A stretch of DNA of 64,000 bases from NCBI GenBank assembly GCA_964236495.1, contig CAXSBR010000002.1, forward strand, positions 124,001 through 188,000, read 5' to 3'. This stretch comes from CAXSBR01 sp964236495 (GTDB lineage Bacteria > Actinomycetota > Actinomycetes > Mycobacteriales > Jatrophihabitantaceae). Under the pieces are notes generated by a model. That model was not told the origin of the DNA. It did not search any database and saw only the letters and a program-made list of their open reading frames with translations. Below are positions 58,701 through 64,000 of the stretch, piece by piece. Positions within the stretch are counted from its first letter, which is position 1; each line of letters starts with the position of its first letter. The position numbers were made by a program, and so were the translations under genes.

Positions 58701-59466
58701 CGTCGAGGACGTACTTCCTCATGTTCTTGAAGATCTCCTCCACTGTCTCGGGGGTCGCGTCCGCGGCTATGTGGATCTCCAAGTTGGTGTGAATCGCAGG
58801 GCTGGTCCGCACATTCACCGAAGGCGGCGGAGGCGGCGTGAAGGGTGCCTGCAGGGCGGTGACGGCGTTGGCCGACGCCGCGGCGTCGGCACCATCGATC
58901 GCCGGCCCTCCATGAACGGCATTCGCGGCCGGCGCAGCAGTACCCACGTAGCCCTCAAGTGCATCCAGATCGACCCGCAGAAGATTCACTGGTCGTCCGC
59001 GGCCGATCGGTATGTACTTGCCGAGGCCTGCGGCCGCAGCAGTCCGGAAGAAGAAGACGACGGCATCGGTTAGGGCTGCATCCTTCGCACCATCGAGCTG
59101 ATCTTGCTGGTGATCGTTCCAGTAGTTACCGACGTCGGTTTTGGTTGGCTCTGCACGTTTACCGTGATGTATCCACTCGAGAGTGTCGTTATATAAGGGG
59201 ACGGCCTTCAGTGCGCCGCGCAGGACTTCGTGCCGCGCTGCTTCATCAGCGCGTGAAGAATCCTGACCTGCCTGAGTCAACTTGAGATTCGTGCCGTCAC
59301 GCTCAAGCAAGCCGAGGTATCGAAGCGCCTCGAGCTTGCGAGCATCGACCAGTTTCGAGTCGATCGTCTTGCGAACTTTCTCGATTGGCACCCAACCAAT
59401 CTGACCCTTCAAGTAGGCGGACAACGCATCGATGTCCTCGATCGTCGTCTTGATCGGTGGCGCCAT
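58690..59466 (-). CDS. Double winged-helix (DUF5343-like) protein, first gene of the effector pair
   Basis: The 258-residue product has two predicted winged-helix units: residues about 8-68 (SAYLKGQIGWVPIEKVRKTI to LERDGTNLKLTQAG) and about 76-166 (HEVLRGALKAVPLYNDTLEW to IGRGRPVNLLRVDLDAL). An Ala/Pro linker (176-216) and a C-terminal tail PAIHTNLEIHIAADATPETVEEIFKNMRKYV follow. I recall that strand-plus-helix tail from several unrelated-domain defence-island proteins, where it may mediate assembly. Overall layout resembles DUF5343. GGAGG lies nine bases before ATG 59466. It probably binds DNA or senses a trigger for the HEPN partner; that is inference. Confidence 0.65.
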   Translation of the reverse strand: MAPPIKTTIEDIDALSAYLKGQIGWVPIEKVRKTIDSKLVDARKLEALRYLGLLERDGTNLKLTQAGQDSSRADEAARHEVLRGALKAVPLYNDTLEWIHHGKRAEPTKTDVGNYWNDHQQDQLDGAKDAALTDAVVFFFRTAAAAGLGKYIPIGRGRPVNLLRVDLDALEGYVGTAAPAANAVHGGPAIDGADAAASANAVTALQAPFTPPPPPSVNVRTSPAIHTNLEIHIAADATPETVEEIFKNMRKYVLDDGE

Positions 59467-59600
59467 CCAGTCAACCCTCCATAGTCCAGTAACAGCAAAT
59501 GGTTGCACGATGAGGGCCGCCCCCAGCAACTCGACACACCTCATGCACCCTGGCGCTAAATTCGTCGTGACGCAATGGCGGAGGTTCTGAAGGTCCGAAC

Positions 59601-59858
59601 TTGGCTCGGCAACAGAAAGCATTGCGGCTGGCGCGTGAGCGTCAGCGTGGGACGACGCGGCCCAGACCAAAGCACCGGAGACGCCTCAGGTACCGGAAGC
59701 GATGCTCAACCGACGGCCCACCGACACCCGATCGCCGACGTCTCGCGGCCGCCACCTGCGGGTGGTGCGACAGCCCCATCGAGATCAAAGCTCGGGGACG
59801 AATCCCGAAGTAGTGCTCAGCAGCGTGTCGGCAACGAGCGTGGGAGCAGTCAGGTTAA
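59601..59858 (+). pseudogene. Small zinc-finger protein gene interrupted by TAG
   Basis: From TTG 59601 the frame encodes a basic N-terminus, then CGWCDSPIEIKARGRIPK, and hits TAG at 59811-59813. The same frame then continues CSAACRQRAWEQS to a TAA at 59856-59858. Together this is the C-x2-C, RIPKWCS-x2-CRQRAWEQ motif common in small actinobacterial proteins, with the Trp codon TGG changed to TAG. Either the gene is dead or the TAG is read through. Confidence 0.7.
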
Positions 59859-60056
59859 CAAGCCGCTGCTCAACCTGTAAACCCGCCCCAGCCATGCGCA
59901 GCGAACACTGCGTCGAGCGGCGACCCTTCGGCCAGCCAGAATTCGGTCACCCAAAGTGGCACTAACGACCCGAGTTTTCACCTGTCCCTACAGACGGGCC
60001 CTGGTGAGCGTGCAGTCCCGTTGGCAGCCGAGTGCTGCGCGCGGCGAGGAGTCGAC

Positions 60057-60342
60057 ATGGACGACGTCGGCGGCCTGACGAAAAGGGAAAACGCACGCGC
60101 CACGGGAACGATCGCGTGTTGATCGCACGCATCGCCGCTGCTGAGCGGTGGGGTCGCACGAGCGACCGAATAGCAGCAACCGAGCCGGCACGACGGGGTC
60201 TCCGCGAAGTTCAAACGCGAGGCCGACCCGGATGGCGCGCTCGCTGCGCAGCCGCGTGCGGCGCGCAGATCAGTTGATGCAGGCGCACATGCTGCGCATT
60301 TCCAGAGCGGCAGCGCAGGCGCGGCGCCGCGCAGCGAGCTAG
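60057..60342 (+). pseudogene. Frameshifted small basic actinobacterial protein gene
   Basis: Three consecutive pieces of one protein lie in three frames: RIAAAERWGRTSDRIAATEPARRG, then KFKREADPDGAL, then RADQLMQAHMLRISRAAAQARRR to a TAG at 60340-60342. This matches the AxTSDRxAxTxPAR, FxREVDPDGxLxPxER, RAxxAxxAHMxRM layout of a common short protein of actinobacterial elements (from memory). At least two frameshifts are needed to restore it. The N-terminus is unclear. Its TAG overlaps the stop of the opposite-strand antitoxin. Confidence 0.6.
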
Positions 60343-60659
60343 GACGCTTGCGAGCGCAGGTAGTCCTCGAGCGCGTACCGAGCCAGCGCCGACAGGCTGA
60401 CGCCTTCGTCTTCCGCGACTTTCTCCGCCTTCGTACGCAGCTCCTCCGGCACCCGGAACTGCACGCGCGGGGAATGCATCGAGCCGCCGGACAAGGACTT
60501 GCCGCCTGGGATCAAGTTGCGGCGGCGCACATTAGCGAGCGTCTCTTCGGCGATCTGCTCGGCGCGCTCGTTCGTCAGCCGCTCGCCCTGGTACTGGAAG
60601 TCCTCCACGTCAAGGTCAAGGTCCGGTCCGACAACGTAGCGTTCAGCCTTCTCCGTCAT
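60339..60659 (-). CDS. Ribbon-helix-helix antitoxin of the element
   Basis: The 106-residue protein has an acidic N-terminal part (GPDLDLDVEDFQYQGERLTNERAEQIAE) and a C-terminal DNA-binding region: RVQFRVPEELRTKAEKVAEDEGVSLSALARYALEDYL. The latter is the strand-helix-helix of CopG/Arc-type regulators. Order is toxin first, antitoxin second, as in BrnT-BrnA-like and other inverse-order modules. ATG 60659 lies within the toxin gene's end (17-nt overlap). It probably represses the operon through the palindrome near 60902. Confidence 0.8.
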   Translation of the reverse strand: MTEKAERYVVGPDLDLDVEDFQYQGERLTNERAEQIAEETLANVRRRNLIPGGKSLSGGSMHSPRVQFRVPEELRTKAEKVAEDEGVSLSALARYALEDYLRSQAS

Positions 60660-60891
60660 TGGCCTGCTTTCTTCTAAATGCTGTGGGCATGGCATGTATG
60701 ACCGCAAGTGCGTTCGGGTCCCGGTCGTCCGGTATCGCGACGATCTCCAGTTCAACTCCGCGATCATCGTCACCGATGAAGACCAGTCGGTCGCCTGACT
60801 TGATGGGATCAACCGTGTCGACGACGAACTGAACGTGGGCCACTCCTATCTTGTGGTGACGGCCTGACCGGACAACCCTCACACGCTTCAT
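60643..60891 (-). CDS. Toxin partner of the RHH antitoxin
   Basis: The 82-residue product has VRVVRSGRHHKIGVAHVQFVVD, SGDRLVFIGDDDRGVELEIVAIPDDR and LAVIHAMPTAFRRKQ, the pattern of small beta-rich toxins in actinobacterial elements that resemble BrnT/RelE-fold proteins. Ribonuclease action is expected from the family but not shown by recognised catalytic residues; His and Arg of GRHHKIG and HAMPTAFRR are candidates. ATG 60891 is chosen, but an ATG six codons earlier (60909) is possible. The gene starts 37 bp after the integrase end, so it may be read from either promoter. Confidence 0.75.
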   Translation of the reverse strand: MKRVRVVRSGRHHKIGVAHVQFVVDTVDPIKSGDRLVFIGDDDRGVELEIVAIPDDRDPNALAVIHAMPTAFRRKQANDGEG

Positions 60892-60896
60892 GTCGA

Positions 60897-60907
60897 GTAT
60901 GTCATAC
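60897..60907. promoter_or_regulatory. Candidate operator of the element's toxin-antitoxin operon
   Basis: GTATGTCATAC is an 11-bp palindrome around a central T, directly before or across the toxin start. Ribbon-helix-helix antitoxins usually bind such short inverted sites. The position depends on which of the two toxin start codons is used. Confidence 0.4.
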
Positions 60908-60928
60908 ATGCTCGGCGTCGGGCGACGT

Positions 60929-61855
60929 TCACAGCCGATCGCCGCGCGCCTTGAGACGATGTGCGTCGCGCGCTCGGCCGTCCGCGGCCGACGCGGCGTA
61001 GCGCCCCACCATCTCCCGGGACCGCCAGCCGGCCAGGCGCACCAGGTCGTGCTCCTGTCCACCAGTAGCAAGCCAGTCGTGGGCGAAGGTGTGCCGGAAC
61101 TGATGCGGGTGCACGGCCGGAATCCCCGCGTCTACGCAGCGGCGTTCCAGCATTTGGCGCACTCCCGAGTCGGTCATGCGCCCCTTCTTGCCGAGCCAGA
61201 ACGGCGAGGCCGCCGCAGCGTCGTGACGGCCCCGGAAACGCAGATACCGGCGCAGTGCGTCGGCGGTCTTCGACCCGAACGGACAGGCCCGGTTGCGCCC
61301 ACCCTTACCCAGCACGAGCGCGACCTGGTGCTCGAAGTCGACGTCCTCGACACCCAGCCCGCACAGCTCGCCGGCGCGCATGCCGGTATCGAGTAGAAGC
61401 CGGATGATCGCGGTGTCGCGCCTGTTCTCGACGGTGTTGCCCTTGCACGTCGCCAGCAACGCCGACAGCGCCACGTCGTCGAGTATCGGCACCGGCTGTT
61501 CGGGCACCGAGCGCGGGCTCATCCGTTCCATCGGTGAGCGAGTGATCTCGCCATCGTCGGTGAGCCACTTGAACAGCTGCTGCAACGAGCGGTAGTGCTT
61601 GGCCACGGTGGCCGGCGACAGGCCGCGGTCGCGCATGTCCGCTAGATACGTCTCAACGTGCTCGCGGGCGATGACGCCGGCACCGTTGGGCATGTCATTC
61701 GCGGTCAAGTAGGCGGTGAACGAGACCCCGATCGAGAGGTAGGACGCAATGGTGGCCAGCGACCGACCACGGGCTCGCAGCGAGATCCGCCAATCCGGCA
61801 ACAGCCCATCCAGCGCATCCACCGGCCTTGAGGGAGCTGCAGAAGCCTTCGCCAT
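60929..61855 (-). CDS. Tyrosine site-specific integrase of the element
   Basis: Catalyses integration at the tRNA 3' end. Of 308 residues, the N-terminal core-binding/SAM-like domain (about 20-105: SLATIASYLSIGVSFTAYL and LSPATVAKHYRSLQQLFKWL) precedes the catalytic domain. All active residues are present: Arg in DTGMRAGELCGLG, Lys in VLGKGGRNR, His-x2-Arg in VHPHQFRHTFAHDWL, Trp-context in LVRLAGWRS and the nucleophile Tyr in VGRYAAS. ATG 61855 or a GTG two codons earlier. It lies 87 bp from the tRNA end. Confidence 0.93.
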   Translation of the reverse strand: MAKASAAPSRPVDALDGLLPDWRISLRARGRSLATIASYLSIGVSFTAYLTANDMPNGAGVIAREHVETYLADMRDRGLSPATVAKHYRSLQQLFKWLTDDGEITRSPMERMSPRSVPEQPVPILDDVALSALLATCKGNTVENRRDTAIIRLLLDTGMRAGELCGLGVEDVDFEHQVALVLGKGGRNRACPFGSKTADALRRYLRFRGRHDAAAASPFWLGKKGRMTDSGVRQMLERRCVDAGIPAVHPHQFRHTFAHDWLATGGQEHDLVRLAGWRSREMVGRYAASAADGRARDAHRLKARGDRL

Positions 61856-61895
61856 CAACACAGTGTTCTCGTCCGTAACTCTTCTCTGCGGGACT

Positions 61896-61917
61896 ACAAA
61901 CCTCTGTTGACAAACCT
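61896..61917. promoter_or_regulatory. Two ACAAACCT repeats between integrase and att site
   Basis: ACAAACCT occurs at 61896-61903 and again at 61910-61917. The 14-bp offset next to the attachment core fits arm-type integrase sites. The stretch between them also contains TTGACA-like sequence on the plus strand, so a promoter element is an alternative. Confidence 0.35.
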
Positions 61918-61941
61918 GCAGGGCCCGTTTCCGTTGACGCT

Positions 61942-61984
61942 GTGGGGCGGGTGGGGCTCGAACCCACGACCCAGGGATTATGAG
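61942..61984 (-). repeat. attR-type direct repeat within the intact tRNA(CAU)
   Basis: 43 bp identical to 57943-57985, running from the base after the tRNA's 3' end to just past the anticodon (61980-61982). Integration here restores a complete tRNA. Confidence 0.92.
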
Positions 61985-62016
61985 TCCCTTGCTCTAACCA
62001 GCTGAGCTACCGCCCC
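61943..62016 (-). tRNA. tRNA with CAU anticodon (tRNA-Met, or Ile2)
   Basis: A 74-nt cloverleaf. Acceptor GGGGCGG pairs with CCGCCCC, discriminator A. D-arm GCTCAGCTGGTTAGAGC, anticodon arm GGGACTCATAATCCC, T-arm GTGGGTTCGAGCCCCAC. No encoded CCA. A CAU anticodon can be elongator Met, initiator or lysidine-modified Ile2; it lacks the initiator's three G-C pairs in the anticodon stem and its mismatched acceptor end, so elongator Met or Ile2. It is the integration site of the element. Confidence 0.92.
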
Positions 62017-62918
62017 GGGCCTGAGGCCGCGGCTCGAGTCTGCCACTCCCGCGCCCAACCGCGGTCGTTGTGGTCCACTCGCTCGGCAAGATCGGGCAGC
62101 ACCACACCGAGCGGGGCGTCCACGCGCACTGTTGCCAACGCGTCTGCCCGGGTCGCACCCGAGTTGACGATGGCGATCGGAATACCCAGCCGCGCCGCGT
62201 GCAGCACGAAGCGATAACCCGACATCACCTTCAGCGACGAGCCGAGCACTAACAGCGCATCGGCGGCGTCCACCGCGGCGAAGCAGACGTCGACGCGCTC
62301 GCGGGGCACGGTCTCGCCGAAGAACACCACATCGGGCTTGATCGGACCCACACCACAGGACGGGCAGTCGATCATCACGAAGGCGTCCAGCGCGTCGTCG
62401 GAGATGTCGACGTCTCCGTCGGGATTGACCTGTTCGATCACTGTGGCGAAGTGCGGATTGGCCTCGCGCAAGGCGCGATCGACGTCGCGGCGATCCTGTC
62501 GCTGGGCACAGTTCAGGCAGACAGTCCGGTCCAACCCGCCGTGCAACTCGAGCACATCGCGCGCCCCTCCCGCCTGATGCAAGCCGTCCACGTTCTGAGT
62601 GATCACGCGGCTGAGCACGCCGTTGCGCTGCAGCGCAGCGACGGCGCGGTGGCCGGCATTGGGAAGTGCTGCCTCGATTTGCGGCCAGCCCAGAAAGCTG
62701 CGCGCCCAGTACCGGTGTCGAGCGGCGGCATCGTGCACGAACGACTGGTACGTCATCGGCGCGGTGCGTCGACGAGCGCCGGTGGGACCCCGGTAGTCCG
62801 GAATCCCCGACTCGGTGGACAACCCCGCTCCACTGAGTACGACGACCGAGCCCCGCCCGACCAGATCGGCCAACGCCGCACGAGCATCGCGGTGCAAGGA
62901 GGGGACGACGGCGCTCAC
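62007..62918 (-). CDS. Sir2-family NAD-dependent protein deacylase
   Basis: Removes acyl groups from lysines using NAD+. The 303-residue protein has the NAD site VVLSGAGLSTESGIPDYRGPTG, TQNVDGLHQAGG with the Asn-Asp pair, the catalytic His in VLELHGGL, zinc Cys pairs CLNC and CPSC, and LLVLGSSLKVMSGY. The GAGxSxxSGIPDYRG and long inter-Cys insert fit class II (SIRT4-like) enzymes. GTG 62918. Its TAG stop (62007-62009) lies inside the tRNA acceptor region, the coding region overlapping the tRNA by 10 bases. Divergent from the AlkB gene. Confidence 0.93.
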   Translation of the reverse strand: MSAVVPSLHRDARAALADLVGRGSVVVLSGAGLSTESGIPDYRGPTGARRRTAPMTYQSFVHDAAARHRYWARSFLGWPQIEAALPNAGHRAVAALQRNGVLSRVITQNVDGLHQAGGARDVLELHGGLDRTVCLNCAQRQDRRDVDRALREANPHFATVIEQVNPDGDVDISDDALDAFVMIDCPSCGVGPIKPDVVFFGETVPRERVDVCFAAVDAADALLVLGSSLKVMSGYRFVLHAARLGIPIAIVNSGATRADALATVRVDAPLGVVLPDLAERVDHNDRGWAREWQTRAAASGPGR

Positions 62919-62999
62919 CCTGCCAGTGTGCCGACCGTCGACCAGCCGCACCGGAACGTAGGCTGGCAATAGAACACCTATTCGCCTATCCTGACGCAC

Positions 63000-63632
63000 A
63001 TGACCGCGCTGATGGCTGCTCAGGCATCGCTGTTCGACGGTATCGACGAACAGTGCGGCCCGCGGGCGCTCGCTGTCACGCGCACCGAGCTGAGCGCGGG
63101 CGCCTGGATCGATGTGCTCCCGGGCTGGATGGCTGAAGCAGGCGCATTGTTCGACCATCTCAGCGCGGTCGTGCCCTGGCAGGCGGAGCGGCGCCCGATG
63201 TACGACCGCGTCGTCGACGTTCCCCGGCTGCTGTGTTTCTACGACGAGCGCGATCCGTTGCCGCACCCAGGGCTTATCGAGGCCAAGCGCGCACTGGATG
63301 AGCACTACGCCGACGAACTCGGCGAGCCGTTCGCCACCGCCGGCATGTGCCTGTACCGCGACGGGCATGACAGCGTGGCATGGCACGGTGACCGCATCGG
63401 GCGCAGCAGAACCGAGGACACGATGGTGGCAATCCTCTCCCTCGGCACGCCACGGGCGTTGTTGCTGCGACCCTGCCAGGGGCGCGGCACGCTGCGGTTC
63501 GAGCTCGGCCACGGCGACCTGATTGTGATGGGCGGCAGCTGCCAGCGCACCTGGGAACACGCGATTCCCAAGACCAGCAAGACAGTGGGACCGCGCATCA
63601 GCGTGCAGTTCCGGCCGCGCGGCGTGCGCTGA
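63000..63632 (+). CDS. AlkB-type 2-oxoglutarate/iron dioxygenase
   Basis: Direct reversal of alkylated bases in DNA or RNA. The 210-residue protein has PRLLCFYDERDPLPHP, the iron ligands in VAWHGDRIG (His and Asp) and REHAIPK-like WEHAIPKTSK (second His), and the 2-oxoglutarate Arg in GPRISVQFRPR. LFDHLSAVVPWQAERRPMYDR is the substrate-lid region. The ATG at 63000 is preceded by about 80 bp shared with the divergent sirtuin gene. N- and C-termini match actinobacterial AlkB forms. Confidence 0.92.
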   Translation: MTALMAAQASLFDGIDEQCGPRALAVTRTELSAGAWIDVLPGWMAEAGALFDHLSAVVPWQAERRPMYDRVVDVPRLLCFYDERDPLPHPGLIEAKRALDEHYADELGEPFATAGMCLYRDGHDSVAWHGDRIGRSRTEDTMVAILSLGTPRALLLRPCQGRGTLRFELGHGDLIVMGGSCQRTWEHAIPKTSKTVGPRISVQFRPRGVR

Positions 63633-64000
63633 GCGCTACCCCACCGAACTGCGTTCAGCGTCGGCAACCGGCTGGACCGGCCGATCAAGCGCTACTGCCG
63701 CGTTAGGGCCGACGCCGTCACTCGGTGCGTTGTGAGAACCAGACATTACGTGGCAAACCCGTCGAGCGCGCCCGGCGGTACCTACGATGGCGAGCCGGAA
63801 GCGAAATAGTGCCGTACGGTTGATCACACGGGGATCGATTGCAATTGCATTGACGGTCCTCGGGGGAACGTCTCGATTGCCTGGAGCTGATGGACTCGGC
63901 TCCGGCGCGGAAAACGCGGAGATTCCCCCATGGCTTCCCCCACCCTGGTTTTGTGTTCGCCCGAGAGCACGTCGTTTTCATTTGATGAGGACGCAACCGG
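63633..64000. other. Terminal intergenic stretch, nothing recognised
   Basis: About 370 bp to the window end. A 92-residue frame on the minus strand is Arg/Ser/Pro-rich with no ribosome-binding site. A TGCAATTGCA palindrome occurs near 63840. Base composition becomes lower in GC toward the end, as for a promoter region of a gene outside. Confidence 0.3.

Larger units (their letters stand above)
57943..61984. mobile_element. About 4-kb integrative element in a tRNA(CAU) gene
   Basis: The boundaries are perfect 43-bp direct repeats exactly 3999 bp apart. The right copy is the 3' half of an intact tRNA; the left is an isolated fragment. Immediately inside the right copy is a complete tyrosine recombinase reading away from the tRNA. 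Cargo, from the tRNA inward, is the integrase, a toxin-antitoxin pair, two decayed genes and a winged-helix/HEPN gene pair. No excisionase, replication or conjugation gene is seen, so it may depend on helpers for movement. Confidence 0.9.

Noticed and set aside
59962..60214. Several 60-80 codon minus-strand frames in the integrated element
   Set aside because: They are antisense to the decayed small gene and show no motif; the plus-strand blocks match a known protein layout instead.
62919..63560. 214-codon N-terminal extension of the sirtuin frame
   Set aside because: It is antisense to the AlkB gene and the sirtuin family begins near the GTG at 62918.
63718..63996. 92-codon minus-strand frame at the window end
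   Set aside because: No ribosome-binding site, Arg/Ser-rich composition and no recognised motif.

Overview
The window is about 64 kb of very GC-rich, densely coded DNA from an actinobacterium. Many starts are GTG, some genes overlap by 4 nt (ATGA or GTGA), the tRNAs lack an encoded CCA, and two loci have the gene content of mycobacterial loci. One is glnA2, panB, RNase H, zinc-ribbon protein, Nif3. The other is ahpE, DUF3052, aceE, fabD, acpP, kasA/fabF. The fabD-fabH-acpP-fabF order is the one known from Streptomyces and its relatives, so the source is probably a non-mycobacterial lineage (Frankiales or Jatrophihabitans-like is a guess).

1-10.9 kb is conserved housekeeping: type I glutamine synthetase (cut by the window edge), an L,D-transpeptidase lipoprotein, NAD+ synthetase, PanB, an RNB ribonuclease, a membrane protein, RNase P RNA, RNase HI carrying an extra ribbon-helix-helix-like tail, a zinc-ribbon protein, a Nif3-like protein and tRNA-Val. 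11-18 kb holds a secreted pair, a flavoprotein disulfide reductase, a secreted protein, SURF1, AhpE and DUF3052. 18-26.5 kb holds aceE, pirin, a PHP-domain protein and the fatty-acid synthesis operon fabD-fabH-acpP-fabF. Just beyond lies a wrecked toxin-antitoxin cassette, wedged between an intact DUF3145 gene and a decayed copy of that gene's 3' end.

28.8-50.9 kb is accessory and stress-related. It holds an MFS exporter, a three-gene envelope operon (Ala-rich protein, holin-like protein, DUF3618), a catalase divergent from an ankyrin protein, an aldo/keto reductase, an S9 peptidase, a fused carboxylate-amine ligase/ATP-grasp enzyme, an S53 peptidase, a DksA/TraR-type zinc-finger protein whose N-terminus is a minisatellite, an SDR, a DUF2071 protein, a cluster of hairpin repeats, an alpha-amylase with an operator-like palindrome inside its promoter, a flavin-dependent oxidoreductase and a stand-alone LigD-type polymerase domain. 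51-57.9 kb holds a serine hydrolase, an intact RelE/Phd toxin-antitoxin pair, a NERD protein, a GGDEF-EAL c-di-GMP enzyme and an unknown helical protein.

57.94-61.98 kb is a compact integrated element of about 4 kb in a tRNA(CAU) gene. It is bounded by perfect 43-bp direct repeats of the tRNA 3' half and has a complete tyrosine integrase next to the tRNA. Its cargo is a toxin-first toxin-antitoxin pair, two decayed small genes (one with a TAG inside a zinc-finger motif) and a tightly overlapping pair encoding a double-winged-helix protein and a HEPN-type protein with an RNRCGH (Rx4H) motif. That pair is my best candidate for an undescribed defence-like system. A sirtuin and an AlkB-type dioxygenase follow the tRNA.
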